From NCBI GenBank assembly GCA_945957125.1, contig CAMFJT010000012.1:1-52058 (forward strand): a DNA stretch of 52,058 bases. Reading direction: 5' to 3'. Shown one piece after another: positions 1 through 8,038 of this stretch (position 1 is its first letter; each line of letters begins with the position of its first letter). Both the position numbers and the translations under genes were made by a program. This DNA comes from an uncultured Rhodospirillales bacterium. GTDB lineage: Bacteria; Pseudomonadota; Alphaproteobacteria; Reyranellales; Reyranellaceae. The notes under the pieces were generated by a model. The model was not told the origin of the DNA, ran no database searches, and worked only from the letters and a program-made list of their open reading frames with translations.

Positions 1-79
1 AGCGGAGGGACCTCCTCATGCAACGCCTGCCGGGATGAACAGGTCCCTCGACTACGCTTCGCTCCGCTCGGGACGACGG
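1..79. repeat. Truncated palindromic repeat, family A
   Basis: The window opens inside an inverted repeat. The arm GAGGGACCT (5-13) faces AGGTCCCTC (41-49), followed by a GCTTCGCTCCGCTCGGGACGACG-type flank to about 79. The same right arm closes the complete copy at 7076-7180, so the outer left arm has been cut off by the window start. Assemblies often break in repeats of this kind. The stop codon of the alcohol dehydrogenase gene lies ten bases further on. Confidence 0.7.
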
Positions 80-88
80 GAAATCCGC

Positions 89-1141
89 TCACGGCACCAG
101 CACGGCGCGTCCCATGATGAGGCCCTTGCGCAGCTCCTGGAGCGTGGCGTCGGCCTCGTCGAGCTTGCGCTTGATGACCGGCACCGGCTCCGCCTTGCCG
201 GCGGTGACGAGGTCCATCATCTCCTTCATCTCGGCCGGCGTGCCGGTGACCGAACCCATGATCTGGTTGCCGGTGAAGGCGAACATCGGCATCGGCGTGG
301 CGAAGGTGCCGCCGAACAGGCCGACCACGATCAGCCGCCCGCCGCGGCCCAGCGCGCGCCAGCCGAACTGGGCCGAGGCCTCCGCCCCGACGAAATCGAT
401 CGCCGCGGCCACGCCCACGCCGCCGGTCAGCGCCATGATCTCCTTGCGCGCGTCCTTCTCGCGCGGATCGACCACGGCGCAGGCGCCGTTGGCCAGCGCC
501 AGCTTGCGCTTGTTCTCGTCGATGTCGGCCACGATCGGCTCGCGGCCGAGCACGGCCTTGGCGAAGCGCACGCCCATCAGCCCGACGCCGCCCGCGCCGA
601 TCACCAGGATCGGCCGGCCCGCGTCATGGCCCTGTGCCTTCTTCACCGCGCCGAAGGCGGTGATGCCCGAGCAGGCATACAGGCAGGCGAGCTCGACCGG
701 CAGGTCGCCGTAGGGATAGAGATACTTCGCGTGCGGCACGAGCACGTGGTCGGCATAGCCGCCGTCCTCGTTGACGCCCAGCGCATGCGGCGTCGGGCAG
801 AGGTTCTCGGTGCCGTGCTCGCAGTACCAGCACTTGCCGCAGCCGATCCACGGATAGACCACCGCCTTGTCGCCGACCTTCGCGCCCTTCGAGTCGGGAC
901 CGACGGCCACGACCTCGCCGACGATCTCGTGGCCCATGGTGCGCGGCGGGTTCATCGTCTTGGCGGTCGAGTACTTGTTGCCGCCGCCCATGTCGAAGAA
1001 GCCTTCCCACAGGTGAACGTCGCTGTGGCAGACGCCGGCGGCGGTGATCCGGACCAGCACCTCGGTGCCCTTGGGCGCAGGGTTGCTCTCCTCGACCTTC
1101 TGCAGCGGCTGACCGAACTCGACGACCTTGTAGCTCTTCAT
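89..1141 (-). CDS. Zinc-dependent alcohol dehydrogenase (MDR family)
   Basis: A 350-residue medium-chain dehydrogenase that should oxidise an alcohol or reduce an aldehyde with NAD(P). Visible features are catalytic zinc ligands C38 (GVCHSD), H71 (GHE) and probably C157, four structural-zinc cysteines C101, C104, C107 and C115, and the nucleotide-binding GAGGVG at 182-187. I chose the internal ATG at 1141 because AAGGAA lies a suitable distance upstream; the ten-residue extension to 1171 has no such site. The gene is divergent from the solute-binding protein gene at 1193, with 51 bases between them, so the two may share control. The substrate is not evident. Family assignment is firm; the link to the neighbouring transporter is inference. 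Confidence 0.93.
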   Translation of the reverse strand: MKSYKVVEFGQPLQKVEESNPAPKGTEVLVRITAAGVCHSDVHLWEGFFDMGGGNKYSTAKTMNPPRTMGHEIVGEVVAVGPDSKGAKVGDKAVVYPWIGCGKCWYCEHGTENLCPTPHALGVNEDGGYADHVLVPHAKYLYPYGDLPVELACLYACSGITAFGAVKKAQGHDAGRPILVIGAGGVGLMGVRFAKAVLGREPIVADIDENKRKLALANGACAVVDPREKDARKEIMALTGGVGVAAAIDFVGAEASAQFGWRALGRGGRLIVVGLFGGTFATPMPMFAFTGNQIMGSVTGTPAEMKEMMDLVTAGKAEPVPVIKRKLDEADATLQELRKGLIMGRAVLVP

Positions 1142-1192
1142 GGACGTTTCCTTGTGGTAGAAGGCCTCCAAATTAGTCTGGGAGGACTGCCG

Positions 1193-2359
1193 ATGTTAAG
1201 GCGTGAAATTCTCACGATCGCTGCGCTGTCTCTCCTGCCGGTCGTTGCCTTCGCGCAGGATACCGTCAAGATCGGCCTGATCCTGCCCATGACCGGCCAG
1301 CAGGCCTCGACCGGCAAGCAGATCGACGCCGCGGTCAAGCTCTACCAGGCGCAGCACGGCACCACCGTCGCCGGCAAGAAGGTCGAGGTCATCCTCAAGG
1401 ACGATACCAGCGTGCCCGACGTGACCAAGCGGCTGGCGCAGGAGCTGGTGGTCAATGACAAGGTCGCCGTCCTGGCGGGCTTCGGCATCACCCCCTCGGC
1501 AATGGCGACGGCGCCGATCGCTACCCAGGCCAAGGTGCCGGAGGTGGTGATGGCGGCCGGCACCTCGTCGATCACCGAGGCCTCGCCGTTCGTGGTGCGC
1601 ACCTCCTTCACGCTGGCGCAGTCGGCGGTGCCGATGGCCGAATGGGCGGTCAAGAACGGCATCAAGCGGGTCGTCACCATGGTCAGCGACTACGGGCCCG
1701 GGATCGACGCCGAGAAGTCGTTCAGCGACAGGTTCAAGGCCGAGGGCGGAACGATCATCGAGAACCTGCGCGTGCCGATGCGCGCGCCCGACTTCGCGCC
1801 GGTGCTGCAGAAGGCGGCCGACACCAAGGCCGACGCGCTGTTCGTGTTCGTGCCCTCGGGCGCGGGCGCGCAGTTCGTCAAGCAGTTCGTCGAGCGCGGG
1901 CTGGACAAGGGCGGCATGAAGCTGATCGCCACGGGCGACGTGACGGACGACGACCAGCTCGCCGGCATGGGCGACGCGGTGGTCGGCGTGATCAACGCGC
2001 ACAACTACTCGGCCAACCACGACAGCGCGCTGAACAAGAGCTATGTCGAGGCGTTCAGGAAGGCCAATGGCGGGCTGCGGCCGAACTTCATGTCGGTCGG
2101 CGGCTATGACGGCATGCACCTGATCTACGAGGCGCTGAAGAAGACCGGCGGCGATGCCAGCGGCGACAAGCTGATGGCGGCGATGAAGGGGTTGGCCTGG
2201 GAGAGCCCGCGCGGGCCGATCTCGATCGATCCCGACACGCGCGACATCGTGCAGAACATCTACATCCGCAAGGTCGAGAAGAAGGACGGCGAGCTCTACA
2301 ACGTCGAGTTCGCGACCATCCCGAACGTGAAGGACCCGGTGAAGGCGGCGAAGAAGTAG
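1193..2359 (+). CDS. HAAT-family ABC transporter solute-binding protein
   Basis: A 388-residue periplasmic receptor of the branched-chain amino acid (LivJ/LivK, Peripla_BP_6) type. The first 21 residues form a Sec signal peptide with a cleavage site after AFA; the mature protein begins with the typical DTVKIGLILPMTG strand. The start is supported by GGAGGA at 1181-1186, six bases before the ATG. It is the first gene of an operon with two permeases and two ATPases (2454-5722), but a palindromic repeat (2370-2442) separates it from the first permease. In this family ligands range from amino acids to aromatic acids, amides and urea; the ligand cannot be read from the sequence. The enzyme genes further on make an aromatic acid plausible. 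Confidence 0.93.
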   Translation: MLRREILTIAALSLLPVVAFAQDTVKIGLILPMTGQQASTGKQIDAAVKLYQAQHGTTVAGKKVEVILKDDTSVPDVTKRLAQELVVNDKVAVLAGFGITPSAMATAPIATQAKVPEVVMAAGTSSITEASPFVVRTSFTLAQSAVPMAEWAVKNGIKRVVTMVSDYGPGIDAEKSFSDRFKAEGGTIIENLRVPMRAPDFAPVLQKAADTKADALFVFVPSGAGAQFVKQFVERGLDKGGMKLIATGDVTDDDQLAGMGDAVVGVINAHNYSANHDSALNKSYVEAFRKANGGLRPNFMSVGGYDGMHLIYEALKKTGGDASGDKLMAAMKGLAWESPRGPISIDPDTRDIVQNIYIRKVEKKDGELYNVEFATIPNVKDPVKAAKK

Positions 2360-2369
2360 CTCTCGTGCC

Positions 2370-2442
2370 TTGCTGGGACCGCGCCACTCGGTGGCGCTCA
2401 TCTCATGAACATGAGCGCCACGGAGTGGCGCGGTCCCAGCAA
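2370..2442. repeat. Palindromic repeat, GCTGGGA superfamily (copy 1)
   Basis: A roughly 31-base arm starting TGCTGGGACCGCGCCACTC is followed, after about 10 bases, by its near-perfect reverse complement ending at 2441-2442. Each arm contains its own hairpin (GCGCCAC...GTGGCGC). The right arm matches that of the copy at 30216-30278 over its full length. It lies between the solute-binding protein gene and the permease gene of one operon, where a stable transcript hairpin could protect the upstream mRNA. Confidence 0.85.
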
Positions 2443-2453
2443 AGAGCCTGGTG

Positions 2454-3311
2454 ATGGCCACCATCCTGTTCGACGGCGTCGCCTACGGCATGCTGATGTT
2501 CATCCTGGCCTGCGGGCTGGCGGTGACGCTGGGGCTGATGAACTTCGTCAACCTGGCGCACGGTGCGTTCGCGATGGCGGGCGGCTACGTCACCGTGACG
2601 TTGATGGATCGCTGGGGCGTGCCGTTTCTCGCCTGCCTGCCCGCGGCTTTCGTCGCGTCGGCGGCGCTCGGGCTGGTGCTGGAGCGCACGCTCTATCGCC
2701 ATCTCTACGGTCGCGATCATCTCGAACAGGTTCTGTTCTCGATCGGGCTGGTGTTCATCGCCGTGGCGACGACCGACTATTTCATGGGATCGAGCCAGCG
2801 CAACATCACCCTGCCGTCATGGCTGCAGGGCCGGCGCGAGATCCTCGGCGTCAGTGTCGGCCTCTATCGCTCCTTTCTGATCGTGGTCTGCGGCGCGTTG
2901 GCGCTCGGCCTCCAGCTCGGGCTGACTCGCACGCGCTTCGGCAGCCGCCTGCGCGCCGCCGTCGACGACGCGCGGGTGGCGCGCGGGCTGGGCATCCCCG
3001 TGGGCCTGGTGTTCGCCGCAACTTTCGCCGTCGGCTCGGGTCTCGCGGGGTTGGGCGGGGCGCTGGGCGTCGAGCTGCTCGGGCTCGATCCGTACTTCCC
3101 GATGAAGTTCCTGATCTACTTCCTGATCGTCGTCGCGGTCGGCGGCACGTCCGGAATCATGGGCCCGTTCCTCGCCGCGCTGCTGCTCGGCATCGCCGAT
3201 GTCGCGGGCAAGTATTACCTCTCCTCGGCGCTGGGCGGCTTCGTCATCTATCTCGTGCTGATCGTCGTGCTGGTGCTGCGGCCGCACGGCCTGTTCGCGC
3301 GCGCCCGATGA
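2454..3311 (+). CDS. HAAT ABC transporter permease (LivH type)
   Basis: About 285 residues, almost entirely hydrophobic, with the LivH-family features: an N-terminal GVAYGMLMF helix, the NLAHGAFAM motif, an ERTLYR segment and a cytoplasmic loop with RAAVDD...A..LGI that contacts the ATPases. Translation could start at GTG 2451 or ATG 2454; ATG is preferred and the difference is one residue. Its stop overlaps the start of the next permease (ATGA), which implies translational coupling. It should form the membrane channel with the product of 3308-4273. Confidence 0.93.
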   Translation: MATILFDGVAYGMLMFILACGLAVTLGLMNFVNLAHGAFAMAGGYVTVTLMDRWGVPFLACLPAAFVASAALGLVLERTLYRHLYGRDHLEQVLFSIGLVFIAVATTDYFMGSSQRNITLPSWLQGRREILGVSVGLYRSFLIVVCGALALGLQLGLTRTRFGSRLRAAVDDARVARGLGIPVGLVFAATFAVGSGLAGLGGALGVELLGLDPYFPMKFLIYFLIVVAVGGTSGIMGPFLAALLLGIADVAGKYYLSSALGGFVIYLVLIVVLVLRPHGLFARAR

Positions 3312-4273
3312 GCGTCACGGCGAGTTTCTCGCGCCGCGCCCGCTGGCGGCTGCCGGAGATCGTGTTCTGGCTGCTGGCCTTCGCCGCGCTGCTGCTGCCG
3401 CCGGGCAAGCACCTGCTGCTGAACGAGATCGCCATCCTGGCGCTGTTCGCGCTCTCGCTCGACCTGATCCTGGGCTATGCCGGAATCATCTCGCTCGGCC
3501 ACGCCGCGTTCTTCGGCACAGGGGCCTACGCCGCCGGCCTCTTCTGCAAGCTGGTGACGCCCGATCCGCACACCGGCCTGGCGGTCGCCATCGTCGTCGC
3601 GGCGGCGCTGGGCGCGGCGACCAGCCTGCTGGTGCTGCGCGGCAGCGACCTCACGCGGCTGATGGTGACGCTGGCCGTCGCGCTGGTGCTGCACGAGGTC
3701 GCCAACGCCCTGCCGCTATGGACCGGCGGCGCCGACGGGCTGCAGGGCATGACGGTCGGTCCCTTGCTCGGCCATTTCGACTTCGACCTCTACGGCCGCA
3801 CCGCCTACGCCTACAGCCTCGTCACGCTGTTCGTGCTGTTCCTGCTGGCGCGGCGAATCGTGCATTCGCCGTTCGGCCTGTCGCTGATGGCGATCCGGCG
3901 CAATCCGCTGCGCGCGTCGGCGCTCGGCGTGCCCAACCGCTCGCGCCTGATCGCGGTCTACACGCTGTCCGCGGCCTATGCCGGGGCGGCGGGCGCGCTG
4001 CTTGCCCAGACGACCGCCTATGTCTCGCTCGAGGTGCTGGACTTCCAGCGCTCCGCCGACGTCCTGCTCGCTCTGATCATCGGCGGCACCGGCTGGCTCT
4101 ATGGCGGCCTCGCCGGCGCCATCGCCTTCAAGGTCCTGCAGGACGTGCTGTCGGCCAGCGCGCCGCAATTCTGGATGTTCTGGATGGGCCTCTTCCTTGT
4201 GGTGCTGGCCCTGGTCGGCCGCGAGCGGCTGGGGCAGGGCGTGCGCGGGCTTCTGGCGAAGGTCATGCCCTGA
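3308..4273 (+). CDS. HAAT ABC transporter permease (LivM type)
   Basis: A 321-residue inner-membrane permease of the LivM family. It shows the hallmark GYAGIISLGHAAFFGTGAY segment near residues 55-75 and the cytoplasmic coupling loop with AIRRNPLRASALGV before the last helices. It starts in an ATGA overlap with the LivH-type gene and ends in a TGATG overlap with the ATPase gene, so the four membrane and ATPase genes are one translational unit. It pairs with the preceding permease to form the channel. Confidence 0.93.
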   Translation: MSVTASFSRRARWRLPEIVFWLLAFAALLLPPGKHLLLNEIAILALFALSLDLILGYAGIISLGHAAFFGTGAYAAGLFCKLVTPDPHTGLAVAIVVAAALGAATSLLVLRGSDLTRLMVTLAVALVLHEVANALPLWTGGADGLQGMTVGPLLGHFDFDLYGRTAYAYSLVTLFVLFLLARRIVHSPFGLSLMAIRRNPLRASALGVPNRSRLIAVYTLSAAYAGAAGALLAQTTAYVSLEVLDFQRSADVLLALIIGGTGWLYGGLAGAIAFKVLQDVLSASAPQFWMFWMGLFLVVLALVGRERLGQGVRGLLAKVMP

Positions 4274-5014
4274 TGGATGTGGCGCTCGAGACCCGCAACC
4301 TCGGAAAGCGCTTCGGCGGGCTGGTCGCGACCAACGGCGTGAGCTTCAAGCTCGAGCGCGGCGCGCGCCATGCACTGATCGGGCCGAACGGAGCGGGCAA
4401 GACGACGTTCGTGAACCTGCTGACCGGCGTGCTGGCGCCGTCGGCCGGCCGCGTGCTGCTGGAGGACGAGGATATCACGGGGCTGCGGCCCGAAACGCGT
4501 GTCCGGCGCGGCCTGGTGCGGACCTTCCAGATCAACCAGCTTTTCGCCGACCTCACGCCGCTCGAGACGCTGGCGCTCGCCGCCGGTGAGCGGCTGGGCT
4601 ACGGCGGTCGCTGGTGGCCTCCGGTGGGCGGCAGGACCGTGGCCCGTGAGATCGAGCACGTGGCGACCCGCTTCGGGCTCGGCGACGTGCTCGACCGGCG
4701 GACCGACACCTTGCCGTACGGCAAGCAGCGGCTGCTCGAGATCGCGGTCGCCTTCGCCTGCGCGCCGCGCGTGCTGCTGCTCGACGAGCCGGCGGCCGGC
4801 GTGCCGGCGGCGGAGCGGCAGGACATCCTCGACGCCATCGCCGCGCTGCCGGCCGACGTGTCGGTCCTGCTGATCGAGCACGACATGGACCTGGTGTTCA
4901 GCTTCGCGCAGCGCATCTCGGTGCTGGTCGACGGCGCGCTGCTGGTCGAGGGCACGCCGGCCGAGATCGAAGCCGATCCGCGGGTGAGGGCGGTCTATCT
5001 CGGCGAGGCCGGCC

Positions 5015-5022
<8 letters not shown>
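4273..5022 (+). CDS. HAAT ABC transporter ATP-binding protein (LivG type)
   Basis: A 249-residue ABC ATPase. Walker A GPNGAGKTT is at 37-45, the signature is LPYGKQ at 147-152 (the LivG subfamily often has a Y-G form in place of LSGGQ), Walker B LLLDEP is at 168-173 and the H-loop histidine is H203. It should act at the cytoplasmic face as one half of the heterodimeric ATPase with the next gene product. Its end overlaps the next coding sequence by 8 bases. Confidence 0.93.
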
Positions 5023-5722
<700 letters not shown>

Positions 5723-5728
5723 GACGAA

Positions 5729-5756
5729 TTTCGAAAATTTTCGAAAGTTTCGAAAA
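5729..5756. promoter_or_regulatory. Three phased TTTCGAAA boxes
   Basis: The palindrome TTTCGAAA occurs three times, with its CG centres at about 5732, 5742 and 5751, close to one helical turn apart. The array starts just after the livF-type stop codon and about 80 bases before the second solute-binding protein gene. I saw no other TTTCGAAA array in the window. Its AT-rich character stands out from the GC-rich surroundings. An operator for a dimeric regulator is an inference; the nearby GntR/FCD regulator is one candidate. Confidence 0.45.
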
Positions 5757-5775
5757 GGACGTTTACAGCCGCCTA

Positions 5776-5817
5776 CCGTTATCCCAACATCCGGATAACG
5801 GCGCTCCGGGAAAGGCG
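5776..5817 (+). promoter_or_regulatory. Two adjacent hairpins before the second receptor gene
   Basis: CCGTTATCC (5776-5784) pairs with GGATAACGG (5793-5801) around an 8-base loop. It is followed by CGGCGC and GCGCCG arms around CTCCGGGAAA-type sequence, ending near 5820. Neither is followed by a T run, so they are poor rho-independent terminators. They may be operator dyads or 5' UTR structures close to the GGAGGA ribosome binding site at 5824-5829. Confidence 0.45.
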
Positions 5818-5833
5818 CCGATCGGAGGAAGCG

Positions 5834-7057
5834 ATGGTGGATCGGGTGGGCGCGTGGCGCCGTCGTCATGTCTTGGCCGGAATGATGGGAGCGACGGCCG
5901 CGCTGGCCGCGCCGTCGATCGGGCGCGCGGCGCCGTCGGGCAAGCCGGTGCGGGTGGGTGGCACGCTGTCGCTGACGGGCTTCCTCGCGCAGACCGCGGT
6001 GGTCCACAAGATCGCGTCCGAGATCATGGTCGAGGAGATCAACGGCCGTAACGGCTTCCTCGGCCGTCCCGTCGAGTACGTGCTGCTCGACGACCAGTCC
6101 AAGCCCGAGGTGGCGCGCAGCCTCTACGAGAAGCTGATCACCGTCGACAAGGTCGACCTGATCCAGGGACCGTATGCGACGGCGCCGATCCTGGCGGCGA
6201 TGGGCGTGGCGCAGCGCTACGGCAAGGTGATGATCCAGAGCAGCATGGGTATCCCCAAGCTGCAGACCTACGACCGCGCCTTCCCGGCGACGCCGTTCGG
6301 GCCGGAGCCGAACGTCACCTATCCCAACGTCATCCTCGACGCGCTGGCGACGTTCCCGACGCCGCCCAAGTCGATGGTGGTGCTGACCTCGAAGTTCCCC
6401 TCGGCGCAGTTCATGGCGCTGGGCATGAAGGAGCAGGCGGAGAAGCGGGGCGTGAAGGTGCCGCTCTATCTCGAATACGAATCGGGCAATCGCGATTTCG
6501 GCGCCATCGCGGCGCGCGTGAAGGAGGCGAATGCCGACTTCCTGTGGGTCGGCTCGCTCGGGCTGGAGAGCAACCTGCTGCTCGAGGCGCTGCGCAAGCT
6601 CGACTACGTGCCGAAGGGCTCGTTCCATCTCTATCCCGCGCCGGGACCGCTCGCGGTCTCGCCCGACGGCGACAAGGTGCTGTGCTCGACCTTCATGGAG
6701 CCCGCCGAGCCGTTCATCAGCCGGCCGGGCGTGGCGCGCATCGCGCAGGAATACAAGGACAAGGCGACCAAGGCGAACCTGCCCTACACGACGCTCGATG
6801 CGCAGGCCTGCGGCATGGTCGCGGAATGGCAGATCCTCGAAGCCGGCGTGAACGGCGCGGGCAGCCTCGAGGACGAGAAGATCGCCGCGTGGCTGAAGAA
6901 GAACAAGGTCGACACGATCTACGGCAGCACGCGCTTCGACGGCCCGTTCAACCACGGCGACGCCGCGCAGCTCATCAAGCAGGTGCAGAACAAGGAATGG
7001 AAGGTCGTCTGGCCGACCCAGTTCGCGGCACCGGGCGTGAAGCTGATGGCGTCGTAG
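5834..7057 (+). CDS. HAAT-family solute-binding protein, possibly Tat-exported
   Basis: A 407-residue periplasmic receptor of the Peripla_BP_6 type, first gene of the second transporter. The N-terminus (WRRRHVLAGMMGATAALAAP, then GRAAP) is a positively charged leader with a twin-arginine-like RRRHVLAG, so Tat export is possible; Sec export is the alternative. The mature part shows VGGTLSLTGFLAQ and VEEINGRNGFLGRPVEYVL, typical of the fold. GGAGGA at 5824-5829 supports the ATG at 5834. It is only distantly similar by eye to the receptor at 1193, so the two systems probably bind different ligands. A family A palindrome lies between this gene and its permease gene. Confidence 0.92.
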   Translation: MVDRVGAWRRRHVLAGMMGATAALAAPSIGRAAPSGKPVRVGGTLSLTGFLAQTAVVHKIASEIMVEEINGRNGFLGRPVEYVLLDDQSKPEVARSLYEKLITVDKVDLIQGPYATAPILAAMGVAQRYGKVMIQSSMGIPKLQTYDRAFPATPFGPEPNVTYPNVILDALATFPTPPKSMVVLTSKFPSAQFMALGMKEQAEKRGVKVPLYLEYESGNRDFGAIAARVKEANADFLWVGSLGLESNLLLEALRKLDYVPKGSFHLYPAPGPLAVSPDGDKVLCSTFMEPAEPFISRPGVARIAQEYKDKATKANLPYTTLDAQACGMVAEWQILEAGVNGAGSLEDEKIAAWLKKNKVDTIYGSTRFDGPFNHGDAAQLIKQVQNKEWKVVWPTQFAAPGVKLMAS

Positions 7058-7075
7058 CGGGATATGTCGCTCTTT

Positions 7076-7180
7076 CCGTCGTCCCGAGTGAAGCGAAGCG
7101 TAATCGAGGGACCTCTTCATCCTGTCGGACGCCACATGAGCAGGTCCCTCCACTCCGCTTCGCTCCGGTCGGGACGACGG
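7076..7180. repeat. Palindromic repeat, family A (complete copy)
   Basis: The outer arms CCGTCGTCCCGA (7076-7087) and TCGGGACGACGG (7169-7180) are perfect complements. Inside them GCGAAGCG-type and GAGGGACCT segments pair with AGGTCCCTC and GCTTCGCT-type segments. The centre is about 25 bases. The truncated element at 1-79 has the same right half. This copy fills almost the whole gap between the receptor gene and the permease gene at 7187, which has no evident ribosome binding site of its own. Confidence 0.85.
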
Positions 7181-7186
7181 ATCTAG

Positions 7187-8038
7187 ATGCCCAGCGCCAC
7201 TCTTCTCGGCCAGGCGCTGATCTCGGGCGTGCTGGCGGGTGGCCTGTACGGGCTGCTGGCGATGGGGCTCAGCCTGAGCTGGGGGCTGCTGCGGCTGGTC
7301 AATCTCAGCCATTTCGCGCTCGCCTTCCTGTCCGCCTACATCGTCTACGAGCTCGGCTCGACCTTTCACGTCGAGCCGTGGTGGTCGGCGGCGATGGTCG
7401 TGCCGCTGATGTTCGCGATCGGCGCGGGCCAGCACTGGCTGTTCGACAGGTTCAAGGTCAACGAGCTCGCCTCGCTGCTGATCACCTTCAGCTTCGCGGT
7501 GATCGTCGAGGTCGCCATCCAGCTCTACTGGACCGCCGACTTCCGCCGCTACGAAACCGAGTACGCCACGCGCTCGATCAAGGCGGGGCCGTTCTACATC
7601 CCCGTGATGGAGCTGGTGCTCTGCATCGTCGCCGGCCTGATCGCCTGGGGCACCTGGCTGTGGCTGCGGCGCACCTATGTCGGCAAGGCATTGCGCGCGG
7701 CGGCGGAGGATGCCGAGATCGCCGCGGCCTACGGCGTCGACCACAAGAAGCTCGCCTACCTGCTGTCGGGCATCGGCGCGGCCTATGCCGGCGTCGCGGG
7801 GACCTTCATCGCGCTGATCGCCACCCTCGCGCCGGCGCAGATCTGGGCCTATCTCGGCGTGGTCTTCGCCGTGGTCATCATCGGCCGGCTGGGCAATCCG
7901 CTGGGCGCGCTGATCGCCGGCATGCTGATCGGCGCCAGCGAATCGCTCGCCATGGCGGTGCTGAGCCCGGCCTGGGCGCCGGTCGTGTCCTTCTCGGTGC
8001 TGATCGTCATCCTGCTGTGGGATCCGGACTGGCTATGA
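7187..8038 (+). CDS. HAAT ABC transporter permease (LivH type)
   Basis: A 283-residue polytopic permease with LivH features: ISGVLAGGLYGLLAMGLSL at the N-terminus, the LVNLSHFAL motif, and the loop ALRAAAEDAEIAAAYGVD before the final helices. It starts only six bases after a palindromic repeat and lacks a clear ribosome binding site, so expression may depend on the repeat or on read-through. It ends in an ATGA overlap with the fused permease-ATPase gene. It should form the channel of the second HAAT system. Confidence 0.92.
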   Translation: MPSATLLGQALISGVLAGGLYGLLAMGLSLSWGLLRLVNLSHFALAFLSAYIVYELGSTFHVEPWWSAAMVVPLMFAIGAGQHWLFDRFKVNELASLLITFSFAVIVEVAIQLYWTADFRRYETEYATRSIKAGPFYIPVMELVLCIVAGLIAWGTWLWLRRTYVGKALRAAAEDAEIAAAYGVDHKKLAYLLSGIGAAYAGVAGTFIALIATLAPAQIWAYLGVVFAVVIIGRLGNPLGALIAGMLIGASESLAMAVLSPAWAPVVSFSVLIVILLWDPDWL

